DNA of 20,258 bases from Candidatus Subteraquimicrobium carltonvillense (GCA_002339355.1 DDKQ01000074.1:3729-23986); one strand, 5' to 3'; counted from the first letter of the stretch, positions 6,970 to 14,773 are shown. Notes: generated by a model from the sequence alone, not told the origin. Numbers and translations: made by a program.

Positions 6970-8006
6970 GGAAGCGGTTTAACCTTTATGTAATTGATGT
7001 ACAACGTCTGAATGAACTTTATGGGAAAACCTCGACCGAGTATGCGAGCGGCCAAATCGATCCTTTTATTGGGCATCCACAATAGCCAGCCTTGAATTCT
7101 TAAAAGGAGGGAAAAGGCAAACCGGTGTCTGTGGACGAAATGGTGGTACTCCTTCAATGCCTCCTCTAAGGTGCATTCCCCATCGATGACCTTTTGAATG
7201 ATCTGCCCACACCTCTGACCAAAATAAATGCTTTGTCTTATCCCCTCGCCGGTCGTAGGGAAAGCTTGTCCAGCGGAGTCGCCCACTAAAAATAGGTGAC
7301 CAACGGTGGGTTTTCGCAATTTAAAGGGGATGAATCCGCCATGCACTCTCCCCATGCTCAGTCCAAAACTGGTCACGAATTCTCTCAAACGGCTCATCAG
7401 ATTCGTATTCCCCGTATAGCTTCCCAGCCCAAATCGACACCTTTCCCCGGCGGGGAAAATCCAGGCATAACCGGTCTCAATCACCTTTGGATCCATGAAG
7501 AAAGAGAGCTCTTGGCCCTGGCTCTGGTAGTAAACTTCGGTTTCCGCCCCGAAAAAAAGTTCCTCTTTGCTCACAAAATCCTTCTGGATGGATGAGGCGA
7601 GCCTCGCCCGCCATCCCGTACAATCCACAATGCAGGGTGAGAAAAAGGAGCCCTTGTCCGTAATCAACTGCCCATCTTCAAATCCCAAGACGTTGGCTTT
7701 TAGGAATTCTCCATGGAATTTGTGAGCCAATCGGAGACAGAATTCACGATAATCAAAGGTACAAAAGGGCTCCACGGTTTGATATTTTATACATCCAAAG
7801 GAGGTTTGAAATCTTACCCTCCCCAGTATTTGAAGCACCGAATCCTCGCAGCCCAATGACCGCAATACCTCGTAATATGTGGCGCAGGCGGAGGTGGGCA
7901 AACTGCTTATATCCTTACGATCGATCAACAGAATTTTCCCCTTGAGTTGGGTGGCGACCGACAATCCCGCGAAACTTGCTCCGGCGATGATGGCATCGTA
8001 TTTCAT
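6966..8006 (-). CDS. FAD-dependent oxidoreductase, geranylgeranyl reductase family
   Basis: A 346-residue flavoprotein. An N-terminal FAD-binding Rossmann fold starts directly after the chosen ATG ('YDAIIAGASFAGLSVA'). A second FAD motif 'LVGDSAGQAFPTTGEGI' lies at about residues 247-263, and 'DCTGWRA' in between. The family includes geranylgeranyl reductases and other polyprenyl-saturating or hydroxylating flavoenzymes; the true substrate is unknown. ATG 8006 is preferred because GGTGG lies just upstream and the Rossmann strand begins there; a TTG at 8048 would add 14 residues and overlap ddl. It is the last gene of the T-box unit, 31 bases after ddl, and may serve isoprenoid or cell-envelope lipid metabolism. 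Confidence 0.85.
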   Translation of the reverse strand: MKYDAIIAGASFAGLSVATQLKGKILLIDRKDISSLPTSACATYYEVLRSLGCEDSVLQILGRVRFQTSFGCIKYQTVEPFCTFDYREFCLRLAHKFHGEFLKANVLGFEDGQLITDKGSFFSPCIVDCTGWRARLASSIQKDFVSKEELFFGAETEVYYQSQGQELSFFMDPKVIETGYAWIFPAGERCRFGLGSYTGNTNLMSRLREFVTSFGLSMGRVHGGFIPFKLRKPTVGHLFLVGDSAGQAFPTTGEGIRQSIYFGQRCGQIIQKVIDGECTLEEALKEYHHFVHRHRFAFSLLLRIQGWLLWMPNKRIDLAARILGRGFPIKFIQTLYINYIKVKPLP

Positions 8007-8037
8007 GTGACCACCGAGATAGACCTGAACCCTGAAT

Positions 8038-8982
8038 TTATCTTTCAAGTGCTAATCTCACTAGCTTGTCCACCAAATCTGGAAATTCCATTCCCGCCGC
8101 TTTGGCGGCCATGGGAAGAAGGCTCGTTTCGGTCATTCCGGGGCTGGTATTGAGCTCAAGTACGTAGGGAACCTCGTCCTCGCCAATTATCATATCCACC
8201 CGTGAGACATCGCGACATCTAAGGATACGATGAACTTTAACCGCGGTGTTCTGGACTTTTTCGGTGAGTTCCTTCGATATCCTTGCGGGCACGAAGTAAT
8301 CGGTCATTCCCATGGTATACATGGACTCAAAATCGAAGAATTCTTTTTTGGGGACAATTTCTACCACGGGCAATGGTTTAGGATTAGCGTTTCCGATGAT
8401 GCTTACGGCCACTTCTTTCCCCTTGATATATTCCTCCAAAAGCACCTTATCATCGTAACTCAAGGCTCCAATCAAGGCACTGGGCAACTCTTCCGGTGTC
8501 TTTACGAACTTTATGCCCAGAGCCGAACCCTGGCAGGCGGGTTTGACCACAATCGGTAGACCTATTTTTTTGATCACTTCGCCCAGAACACCCGAGGCTC
8601 CCATCTCCTTAAAGCTCCCTGAGCTCAGCGCATAGAATTTGGGGGTGGGGATCCTCTCGATTTGGTAAATTTCCTTTGATAGGACCTTATCGAAACCAAC
8701 TATACTTGAATAAACGCCTGGACCCGTGTAAGGGACACCCAGTATCTCCAGAAGCTCTTGGACCGTTCCATCCTCCCCATACTTACCATGAAGGGCGATA
8801 TATACCAGATCTACATGCTCTCTTAGCAGGTTATCGACCAAATTTTCATCTATATCCAGCTGTATGACCTTGTATCCCTTTTCCTTAAGGGCGTCGGAAA
8901 CCCTGCGGCCGCTTTTTAGCGATACCTCCCTTTCCAAAGAGCGCCCTCCCATGAGTACGGCAATTTTCTCTCTCACCTTCAT
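8038..8982 (-). CDS. ddl: D-alanine--D-alanine ligase
   Basis: A 314-residue ATP-grasp enzyme joining two D-alanines for the peptidoglycan stem peptide. Visible motifs: 'VLMGGRSLEREVSL' (9-22), HGKYGEDG (65-72), 'PYTGPGVYSS' (84-93), the nucleotide loop 'KPACQGSALGI' (147-157), 'SRVDM' (260-264) and 'LELNTSPGMTETSLLP' (275-290). The omega-loop tyrosine (Tyr222, '...ESMYTMG') is present, which favours D-Ala over D-lactate as second substrate, so no sign of vancomycin-type resistance. The ATG follows GGGGGAG closely. It begins six bases after the phzF-like gene ends, so expression should be under the upstream T-box. Confidence 0.97.
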   Translation of the reverse strand: MKVREKIAVLMGGRSLEREVSLKSGRRVSDALKEKGYKVIQLDIDENLVDNLLREHVDLVYIALHGKYGEDGTVQELLEILGVPYTGPGVYSSIVGFDKVLSKEIYQIERIPTPKFYALSSGSFKEMGASGVLGEVIKKIGLPIVVKPACQGSALGIKFVKTPEELPSALIGALSYDDKVLLEEYIKGKEVAVSIIGNANPKPLPVVEIVPKKEFFDFESMYTMGMTDYFVPARISKELTEKVQNTAVKVHRILRCRDVSRVDMIIGEDEVPYVLELNTSPGMTETSLLPMAAKAAGMEFPDLVDKLVRLALER

Positions 8983-8988
8983 CTCCCC

Positions 8989-9894
8989 CTATAGGAAAAT
9001 TTCTCCTTCAAAGACCGTAACCGCCTTACCACCCACCTTAATCAGATAAACCTCCGTATCGGTGAAGTGCAATTCTACTATGATCTCGCTTGGACGGTTG
9101 AGAACATGCCCTTGCTCAGCGATGAGGGTCAGCGGTGAGTTTCCCCTTATGATCTTATTCTTCACCAGATAAGCTCCCAAAGCTCCATTGGCGATACCGC
9201 TGGCGACCTCCTCCGGGATGCCAAGCTTTGGAGCAAAGGATCTCGTGTGAACCATGGCAATGGGTGAAATCGTTTCAAGGGTGAACACGTGAGTGCAAGC
9301 CCCGATTTCCTCATCGAGTTGAGTAAGGGAGTTAAAATCGGGTTTCATTTCCTGAAGTGCGGATAGGTGCTTGAGTGGCACCATGAGCCTGGGCAAGCTG
9401 GTGGAAACGATTTCCACCGGGAAACTGGCTCCGGCTATCTCTGAGGGAGAGATTCCAAGGGCATCGGCCAGCCTCTGCAGTGAGCCTTCGAAGGGAGCAA
9501 AAACTGGTTTTACCTGCGTCGTCATGATCTTTCTTATCTCTGCTCCACGACAATGAATTTCAATGGGGAGGATCCCAGCCTTCGTTTGTTGAACGATTTT
9601 TATGACGGGTCCCTTCGGGAAGAACCTCGCTTCCTCCACCAAGGTGTGGACGGCGGCAATACTGGCCTCACTTAAGAGATTCACCTCAGTCTTTGGGGTG
9701 TAAAAGCGAACTTTAAAATCGGCTTTCTTTTCGGTGGGTTTTAAAATGAATGCCGTTTGAAGATCCATTTCTCGAGCAATTTTTGCCATTTCATCCTCGG
9801 TCAACTTGTCTCCCTCTGTTACCACCGCTATGGGATTGCCGGCAAAGGGTACGGAGGTGAAGGTATCCACCTGTTTGATTCTGATCCTCTTCAT
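8989..9894 (-). CDS. PhzF-family protein with altered catalytic motifs
   Basis: A 301-residue protein with the two-lobed PhzF/DAP-epimerase fold: N-terminal 'QVDTFTSVPFAGNPIAVV', 'FKVRFYTPKTEVNL', and near the C-terminus 'GIPEEVASGIANGALGAYLV', the counterpart of the usual 'PATGSANG.LGAYL'. The usual N-L-S-E-T-A-F segment is here D-L-Q-T-A-F (residues 44-49), so the catalytic Glu appears to be Gln46. The usual C-G-H-A-T is L-S-E-A-S (74-78). No cysteine pair of DAP-epimerase or proline-racemase type takes their place. It sits 11 bases after the aminotransferase and 6 before ddl. Function unknown; it may bind an amino-acid-like ligand or use different chemistry. Confidence 0.85.
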   Translation of the reverse strand: MKRIRIKQVDTFTSVPFAGNPIAVVTEGDKLTEDEMAKIAREMDLQTAFILKPTEKKADFKVRFYTPKTEVNLLSEASIAAVHTLVEEARFFPKGPVIKIVQQTKAGILPIEIHCRGAEIRKIMTTQVKPVFAPFEGSLQRLADALGISPSEIAGASFPVEIVSTSLPRLMVPLKHLSALQEMKPDFNSLTQLDEEIGACTHVFTLETISPIAMVHTRSFAPKLGIPEEVASGIANGALGAYLVKNKIIRGNSPLTLIAEQGHVLNRPSEIIVELHFTDTEVYLIKVGGKAVTVFEGEIFL

Positions 9895-9905
9895 GGGAAA
9901 TGCTC

Positions 9906-11153
9906 CTAAAGGTGTAATTTCTTAGCCACCGATTTATACAGTATGATGTACCTTTTAACGACCTTGGAAAGTCTCTTTATTCCCTCGTAAATGACCTTTT
10001 CTTCCGGGTAACAAAAGGCCAAACGCATGTAATTTTTACCGCTCGCATCGGCAAAGAATCCCCGACCCGGAACATAGGCAACCTTTTCTGAAATTGCCTC
10101 CGCCAACATCTCAGTGGTATCGACATACTCCGGTAAAGCCACCCAAACGAAGAAGCCTCCCTGCGGCTTTGTCCATCTCACCTCGTCGGGGAAGAACTCC
10201 TCCAAAACCTGGAGCATGGCATCCCTCCTGCTCCGATAAATTTCAACTAACTTCCCTATATGTCTCTTCCACAGATTGTGGGTAAAGTATTCCTCCACGA
10301 CTCTTTGGGCGAAGGAGCTTGAGCACAAATTGGCAGCCTGTTTCGCAAATATAAGCTTTTCAAGAATTGGTTTTGGCGCCACAACCCATCCCAGTCTCAA
10401 ACCTGGAGAAAATATCTTTGAGAAAGTCCCCACGTAAATTACCGAATCGTCCATGGCTTTCAAGTTCTTTATGTCCTCTCCCTCAAATCTCAGCCGTCCG
10501 TAGGCGTTATCCTCCACAACGATTAAGCCATGCTCCCTTGCCAAACTTAAGAGGTGCTCGCGTCTCTTCAGGGAAAGGGTGACTCCGGCGGGGTTGTGAA
10601 AATTGGGGACTAAATAAATGAATTTGAGGACCTCACCCTTCTTTGTAAATTCTTCGAGGATCTCCTGTAAAAGGTCGACCTGTAAACCATCCTTATCCAG
10701 TGGGATGGAGACAATATTGGCTTCATAACTGGCGAAGGCATTGAGTGCCCCCACGTAGCTCGGTGCTTCCACGATGATCTTATCGCCGGGATTGATGAAG
10801 ATCTTGCTCAATAAATCCAAAGCTTGCTGTGCCCCGTCGGTGACCAAAATATCATCGAAATCGACCTTTATGCCCTCTTCCTCCATGAGCTTTATTATGT
10901 GCTTCTTCAATCCCTTATGCCCCTCGGATGGACCATATTGAAGCGCTGCACTTCCCTCTCGTTGCATGGCATGTTCCGTGGCCTCAACTACCTTCTCAAA
11001 GCGAAAGAGTCTCGTATATGGCAGACCACCAGCGAGGGAGATAATATCCGGTCTCGCCGTGACGCTCAGCAAATCTCTGATCTCAGAAGATTTCATGGAA
11101 GCAGTTCTATGGGCATATAATTCCACCCATTTATCGAACTTGAATTCTGTCAT
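9906..11153 (-). CDS. Fold-type I PLP aminotransferase (Aro8/LysN-like)
   Basis: A 415-residue aminotransferase of the COG1167 type, without a GntR DNA-binding domain. Motifs: 'ISLAGGLPYT', 'LQYGPSEGHKGLKKHI', 'TDGAQQALDLLSKIF', 'PNFHNPAG', 'VEDNAY' (Asp of the PLP pyridine), and the Schiff-base lysine in 'GTFSKIFSPGLRLGW' (about residue 246). The family moves amino groups between 2-oxoglutarate and aromatic, branched-chain, 2-aminoadipate or alanine-type substrates; sequence alone does not say which. ATG 11153 has GGGTGA five bases upstream; a GTG three codons earlier is possible. It is the first gene after the T-box leader, whose probable alanine specificity suggests alanine/pyruvate as the physiological pair (inference). 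Confidence 0.9.
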   Translation of the reverse strand: MTEFKFDKWVELYAHRTASMKSSEIRDLLSVTARPDIISLAGGLPYTRLFRFEKVVEATEHAMQREGSAALQYGPSEGHKGLKKHIIKLMEEEGIKVDFDDILVTDGAQQALDLLSKIFINPGDKIIVEAPSYVGALNAFASYEANIVSIPLDKDGLQVDLLQEILEEFTKKGEVLKFIYLVPNFHNPAGVTLSLKRREHLLSLAREHGLIVVEDNAYGRLRFEGEDIKNLKAMDDSVIYVGTFSKIFSPGLRLGWVVAPKPILEKLIFAKQAANLCSSSFAQRVVEEYFTHNLWKRHIGKLVEIYRSRRDAMLQVLEEFFPDEVRWTKPQGGFFVWVALPEYVDTTEMLAEAISEKVAYVPGRGFFADASGKNYMRLAFCYPEEKVIYEGIKRLSKVVKRYIILYKSVAKKLHL

Positions 11154-11188
11154 GGATTTCACCCATCATTAAAGAATTCAATCATACT

Positions 11189-11221
11189 AAACAAAAACCT
11201 CTCATCCTAGCGGACGAGAGG
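11189..11221 (-). terminator. T-box intrinsic terminator
   Basis: On the minus strand CCTCTCGTCC (11212-11221) pairs with GGATGAGAGG (11198-11207) over a GCTA loop: ten base pairs with one G-T. It is followed by TTTTTGTTT (11189-11197). It lies just after the conserved T-box sequence, so antiterminator and terminator can be mutually exclusive. The aminotransferase start codon is 36 bases further on. Confidence 0.93.
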
Positions 11222-11440
11222 TTAATCTCGTGGTACCACCACTCTTCGCCAGAACCTTGCGATTCCGACCTCTGGAAGTACTCCATGATACCTCCGCCTT
11301 TAACGCGGCTCGCGTCCAAACCTACTTTCCCTTCGGCTTGGCGGCTCCGAGACGGCTTCCCGTAAGATCTAGTATCGGACTCCCACCTAACTCCGACTCT
11401 CTGCACCTAGCTGGTCTTACGTACTCTTCCCTTCCCAGCC
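11189..11440 (-). promoter_or_regulatory. T-box leader (tRNA-sensing riboswitch), probable tRNA-Ala specificity
   Basis: All main T-box parts are visible on the minus strand. Stem I is closed by GGCT/AGCC and by CGTAAGA (11415-11421) with TCTTACG (11361-11367). Loop-E partners AGTA (11422-11425) and GAA (11357-11359) are present. So are the AGAGAGTCGG apical region, the AAAGTAGG and GTTAAAG landmarks around the ACGCG-AGC-CGCGT stem III, and the T-box proper GTGGTGGTACCACG (11229-11242). The TGGT bulge there pairs with an A-CCA tRNA end. Directly after GAA comes GCC (11354-11356) followed by G, which is the best specifier codon: alanine. Uncharged tRNA would stabilise the antiterminator and allow expression of the aminotransferase-phzF-ddl unit. 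Confidence 0.95.
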
Positions 11441-11462
11441 TTTAAGTAATGGATTTGGAAAA

Positions 11463-11491
11463 ATAATATTACATCTTCTCGAGGATGTCAA
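11463..11491 (-). promoter_or_regulatory. Sigma-70 promoter of the T-box operon
   Basis: On the minus strand TTGACA (11486-11491, perfect) is followed after 17 bases by TATTAT (11463-11468, five of six consensus). The start of transcription should be near 11455, some 15 bases before stem I of the T-box leader. Confidence 0.85.
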
Positions 11492-11493
11492 AC

Positions 11494-11522
11494 TTGACCC
11501 TTGCCTGTGGGCTTCTTATAAT
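11494..11522 (+). promoter_or_regulatory. Sigma-70 promoter of the tRNA-Arg gene
   Basis: TTGACC (11494-11499) is followed after 17 bases by a perfect TATAAT (11517-11522). The start would be near 11529, about 17 bases before the mature tRNA. The -35 box is only two bases from the oppositely oriented -35 box of the T-box promoter. Confidence 0.85.
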
Positions 11523-11545
11523 CAAAGGGCAGGATATGAGATCGT

Positions 11546-11622
11546 GGGGCTGTAGCTCAGTTGGATAGAGCGGCTGCCTCCTAAGCAGCAGGTCGCGCGT
11601 TCGAATCGCGCCAGTCCCACCA
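11546..11622 (+). tRNA. tRNA-Arg (anticodon CCT)
   Basis: A complete cloverleaf of 77 bases. Acceptor stem GGGGCTG (11546-11552) pairs with CAGTCCC (11612-11618, one G-T); the D arm is GCTC...GAGC; the anticodon stem GCTGC/GCAGC encloses the loop CTCCTAA with anticodon CCT, reading AGG (Arg). The T arm is GCGCG-TTCGAAT-CGCGC; discriminator A and an encoded CCA end follow. It has its own promoter at 11494-11522 and converges on the galT-like gene 21 bases further on. Confidence 0.98.
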
Positions 11623-11643
11623 AAATAGTTAATAGCTATTGGT

Positions 11644-12651
11644 TTATTTGGCTTGCCTCAATGCCTTGGCGGCATCCTCCGGTGAAATGATGTTGATATA
11701 AATTCCCGTCCCCCACTCAAATCCTGCGGGCATGGTCAACCTGGGGATTATCTCTATATGCCAGTGATAAAAGAGCAAACCCGGTGTCCTTAAGGGTGCT
11801 ACGTGAATCATGAAGTTATAAGGTGGGTCATTTAACACCTTGTTCATTCTCCGGAAAACCTTGGAGATCATTTTGGCTAAATCGCTCACTTCCTTTTGCG
11901 TTATCTCCTCAAGGGCTGCAGCATGTTTCTTTGGAAGTATGTACAACTCGCAGGGAAATCGAGAGGCAAAGGGGCAAAGGGCGAACATGGTATCGTTTTC
12001 CAGTACCTTTCTACTCACCTTGGCTTCAGCTTCCGCCTTTATCATCCTGCAATAAATGCATTCCTTGTTCCGTAAATAATAGTCCTTGGCCTCCTCAAGC
12101 TCTTCAAAAATTCTGGGTGGAATTATGGGGGTAGCCACCAATTGAGAATGTGGGTGTTCTAAGGAGGCCCCCGCCGCCACCCCATAGTTCTTAAAAATTA
12201 GCACAAAGGTGACGCGGGGGTCCCTCCTCCAAAACTTATAGCGTTGACAGTAAGTACGAATAACCGCCTCTATCTGACTTGGAGGCATTGTGGCCAGGGT
12301 ATCCTCATGGTTTGGGCTCTCCACGATCACTTCGTGAGCTCCCACCCCGCTCAAGAGGTGATAAATGGTATCCGCCTCGGCTTGACTAAGTTCTATTCCA
12401 GGCCTAAGGGCTGGATACTTGTTGGGGAGCACCCGTGTCTTCCAACCTTTGGTTCGCTTATCTATCTCCCCAGGCCATATGGCATGTACGTCTTCGGGAG
12501 GAGCCATCTCCTCACCACCGCAAAATGGGCAGGGTCTTAAGGCACTCGGTGGTCCAACCTCCCTTTCTCTAAAATCGCTGGGCCTCTTCCCGCGTTCGGT
12601 GGACAAGACTATCCAAGTGTGACTGGTAGGATCCTTTCTGATTTCGGACAT
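11644..12651 (-). CDS. galT: Galactose-1-phosphate uridylyltransferase-like protein (HIT superfamily)
   Basis: A 335-residue protein. Zinc-site cysteines C41-P-F-C44 and His115 ('SPNHEDT'), the active-site H-P-H-S-Q (166-170, in 'GASLEHPHSQLVATP') and a second C-x2-C (198-201) are visible, with the GalT C-terminal half carrying 'LFYHWHIEIIPRL'. GalT exchanges UMP between UDP-glucose and galactose-1-phosphate (Leloir pathway). ATG 12651 is preferred since GGAGG lies just upstream and the conserved protein begins there; the frame stays open to 12729. No galK or galE is nearby. It is divergent from the glucosylglycerate genes, so an NDP-glucose phosphorylase role (as in plant ADP-glucose phosphorylase, a close relative) is an alternative. 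Confidence 0.85.
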   Translation of the reverse strand: MSEIRKDPTSHTWIVLSTERGKRPSDFREREVGPPSALRPCPFCGGEEMAPPEDVHAIWPGEIDKRTKGWKTRVLPNKYPALRPGIELSQAEADTIYHLLSGVGAHEVIVESPNHEDTLATMPPSQIEAVIRTYCQRYKFWRRDPRVTFVLIFKNYGVAAGASLEHPHSQLVATPIIPPRIFEELEEAKDYYLRNKECIYCRMIKAEAEAKVSRKVLENDTMFALCPFASRFPCELYILPKKHAAALEEITQKEVSDLAKMISKVFRRMNKVLNDPPYNFMIHVAPLRTPGLLFYHWHIEIIPRLTMPAGFEWGTGIYINIISPEDAAKALRQAK

Positions 12652-12869
12652 CTTTCCTCCAATTCCTACACCGTCTGGATTTCTAATGGTATTAGAATTT
12701 ATCGTAAACCATGTGACTGCTTCAAGCAAGAGAGTGAGGACCTGCTATAATAAATTCACGGAGCTTAAATTGATGAATTATGGTAAACTGGGTTTGGCTT
12801 GAGACTCTGCGGGCAATGAGAAGGATTTTCTAAAGCGGGTACAAATAAAAAGAGGAGGTGCTCTAGGCC
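12652..12869. other. Divergent intergenic region between galT-like and gpgS genes
   Basis: 218 bases without a gene. A perfect TATAAT (12746-12751) faces gpgS but has only a poor -35 (TTCAAG, 19 bases away). On the minus strand TTGAAG with ATAAAT 17 bases on could serve galT. Neither promoter is convincing. GAGGAGGTG just before the gpgS ATG is a strong ribosome-binding site. Confidence 0.35.
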
Positions 12870-13865
12870 ATGATCAAAAAGTGGTTCAATGAGCGTACCT
12901 TCCACCATAAGCAGTTTTCAAACATTTCCAAGCTAGTGAAACTCAAGAAAGAGCAAGATTTGTTCATTAGCTTGGGGCTGCCCACATTCAATGTTGAAAA
13001 ATCCATTGGGGAAATCATTTCCGTCATCAAAGAAAGCTTAGTAGAAAAATATCCCCTCTTGGATCAAATCGCCATCATCGATAGCCACTCCTCAGATGCC
13101 ACGGTTTCCATAGCGCAGGAGTTGGGTGTGGAAATCTACTTTGACGATGAGGTCTTGACATCCATGGGTACCGAGCAGGGGAAGGGAGAGGCGTTGTGGA
13201 AGAGTCTACATGTTCTCACCGGTGATATCATTGTCTGGATCGATTCCGATATCGAAAACATCCACCCTCGATTCGTATATGGGTTGGTTGGTCCCCTTCT
13301 GTACAATCCAGAAATCGCTTTTGTGAAGGGATTTTATCAGCGTCCCATTCGGGAACAGGGGCGTTTAAAAGAAACTGGTGGCGGAAGAGTCACCGAAATT
13401 TTGGCAAGACCAATCCTCAATCTCTTCTATCCCGAGCTAGCCTGTTTTATTCAACCTCTCTCCGGCGAATATGCGGGGAGAAGGGAAGTGCTGGAAAGTG
13501 TCCCCTTATATACGGGATATGCAGTGGAATTTGGGCTACTCGTGGAAATTTGGCGCCAATTTGGTTTCATGTCCATGGCTCAGGTGGATTTGGAGAAGCG
13601 GATACACCCAAATCAGCCAACTCGAGCCTTGGGGAGGATGGCCTTCGCCATCTATCAGGCCGTCTTTCAGCTCCTCGATGAGGACAACAAAATTAGGCTC
13701 CTTACGAGACTAAATAAAGTTCTGCGGACCGTAAAGTATCGAGAAGGAACATACACCTTGGTTGATAACGAAATAAGGATAGCGAAAAGGCCGCCCATAA
13801 ATAGCGTCCCCGAATACACAGCCTATCGCAAACAACTGGAAATGCAGGTGGAAGTCGATCCATAA
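12870..13865 (+). CDS. gpgS: Glucosyl-3-phosphoglycerate synthase
   Basis: A 331-residue GT-A glycosyltransferase of family GT81. Motifs: 'SLGLPTFNVEKSI' (donor base region), 'IIDSHSSDAT' (69-78), the metal-binding Asp125-Ser-Asp127 ('WIDSDIENIHPRF'), 'GGGRVTEILARPILN' (170-184) binding the phosphoglycerate acceptor, 'SGEYAGRR' (198-205) and His246. It transfers glucose from an NDP-glucose to 3-phosphoglycerate, the first step in glucosylglycerate (compatible solute) synthesis, or, in actinobacteria, of methylglucose polysaccharides. ATG 12870 follows GAGGAGGTG by nine bases. The HAD phosphatase 14 bases downstream should complete the pathway. Confidence 0.92.
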   Translation: MIKKWFNERTFHHKQFSNISKLVKLKKEQDLFISLGLPTFNVEKSIGEIISVIKESLVEKYPLLDQIAIIDSHSSDATVSIAQELGVEIYFDDEVLTSMGTEQGKGEALWKSLHVLTGDIIVWIDSDIENIHPRFVYGLVGPLLYNPEIAFVKGFYQRPIREQGRLKETGGGRVTEILARPILNLFYPELACFIQPLSGEYAGRREVLESVPLYTGYAVEFGLLVEIWRQFGFMSMAQVDLEKRIHPNQPTRALGRMAFAIYQAVFQLLDEDNKIRLLTRLNKVLRTVKYREGTYTLVDNEIRIAKRPPINSVPEYTAYRKQLEMQVEVDP

Positions 13866-13879
13866 TCAACTCAAATGGG

Positions 13880-14773
13880 ATGGGATTCTTAAAAGAAAGA
13901 ACGATAGCGAAAAGCGCAGAGAAGATAAAAAATCTCATTCATGGAGTGAGGGTGATTTACACGGACATCGATGGCACCCTTCTAGGACCGGGAGGGTGTC
14001 TCTTTTTAACACCGGATAAAGAATATACCCTGCAAACAGCGGAAGCCATCATTCTGACTCACAAATGCAATTTAGATGTGGTCATGGTTTCCGGGAGGAA
14101 TAAAAATCAGCTCCTAGGGGACGCCAGAATCATGGGTTTTAAAAATTATATAGCGGAACTTGGTTGTGAAATAGTTTATAACCTGGGCGAAAAGGTCATC
14201 CTAAACGTGGGGAATTTTCAAATAACTGAGGGAAACGTGTTTGATACCATAGCCAATTCTAAAGCGCCAGAATTTCTCCTTAAGACCTTTTCAAATCGCT
14301 TAGAATACCATACTCCCTGGTCTGTTGGGCAGGAGTGCACCCACCTGTTTAGGGGTTACATCGATGTGACCGAAGCCAATGAGTTGCTCCGGGAAAAGGG
14401 TTTCACCGATCTTAAGATCGTGGACAACGGCGTTATCAACCAGAGGGGTTCTTTAAAAGAGATTTCAGAGGTACATGCCTATCACCTGCTGCCAAGATGG
14501 AGCGATAAAGCATTGGGTGTGCGAAAGGATAGAGAGATAAGGAAACTTCCCAAAAATGCCGTTATCGCCATCGGGGACGCTCCCTCCGATGTTGCCCTAA
14601 GTTCTCAAGTGGGAGCCGTATTCATAGTCAAAAACGCCTTGGGCAAATATTCCGATATCGGAAGGCAGATTCTTTCCCAGGAAAATGTCTTCCTCACTCA
14701 GGATGAGATGGGAATCGGATGGGCCGAAGTAATTCACTTCCTGGTCGAAAACGGGCTAATCCATAACCCATAA
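13880..14773 (+). CDS. HAD-family phosphatase, probable glucosyl-3-phosphoglycerate phosphatase
   Basis: A 297-residue HAD phosphatase of the Cof/MPGP type: motif I D29-I-D31-G-T-L, motif II S71-G-R, motif III Lys210, motif IV GDAPSD (232-237), with a cap domain between about 85 and 205. Coming 14 bases after gpgS, it most likely removes the phosphate from glucosyl-3-phosphoglycerate to give glucosylglycerate. HAD-type phosphatases fill this role in some thermophiles, whereas mycobacteria use a histidine phosphatase. Translation is probably coupled to gpgS, as no clear ribosome-binding site precedes the ATG (another ATG lies at 13875 in a different frame). Substrate assignment rests on the neighbour. 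Confidence 0.82.
   Translation: MGFLKERTIAKSAEKIKNLIHGVRVIYTDIDGTLLGPGGCLFLTPDKEYTLQTAEAIILTHKCNLDVVMVSGRNKNQLLGDARIMGFKNYIAELGCEIVYNLGEKVILNVGNFQITEGNVFDTIANSKAPEFLLKTFSNRLEYHTPWSVGQECTHLFRGYIDVTEANELLREKGFTDLKIVDNGVINQRGSLKEISEVHAYHLLPRWSDKALGVRKDREIRKLPKNAVIAIGDAPSDVALSSQVGAVFIVKNALGKYSDIGRQILSQENVFLTQDEMGIGWAEVIHFLVENGLIHNP

Noticed and set aside
8007..8048. Upstream TTG start of the flavoprotein overlapping ddl
   Set aside because: The Rossmann strand starts right after ATG 8006, which has its own GGTGG; the extra 14 residues look like read-through of the ddl end.
8038..8982. Vancomycin-type D-Ala-D-Lac ligase
   Set aside because: The omega-loop tyrosine of ordinary D-Ala-D-Ala ligases is present (Tyr222), and no vanH/vanX neighbours are seen.
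11182..11445. Short open frames on both strands across the leader region
   Set aside because: They lie entirely in the T-box RNA, whose conserved structure explains the sequence.
11623..11643. Intrinsic terminator between tRNA-Arg and the galT-like gene
   Set aside because: Only the weak AATAGCTATT palindrome is present, without a stable stem or T-run.
12652..12729. N-terminal extension of the GalT-like protein to 12729
   Set aside because: Residues before ATG 12651 have no family resemblance, and GGAGG sits directly before that ATG.
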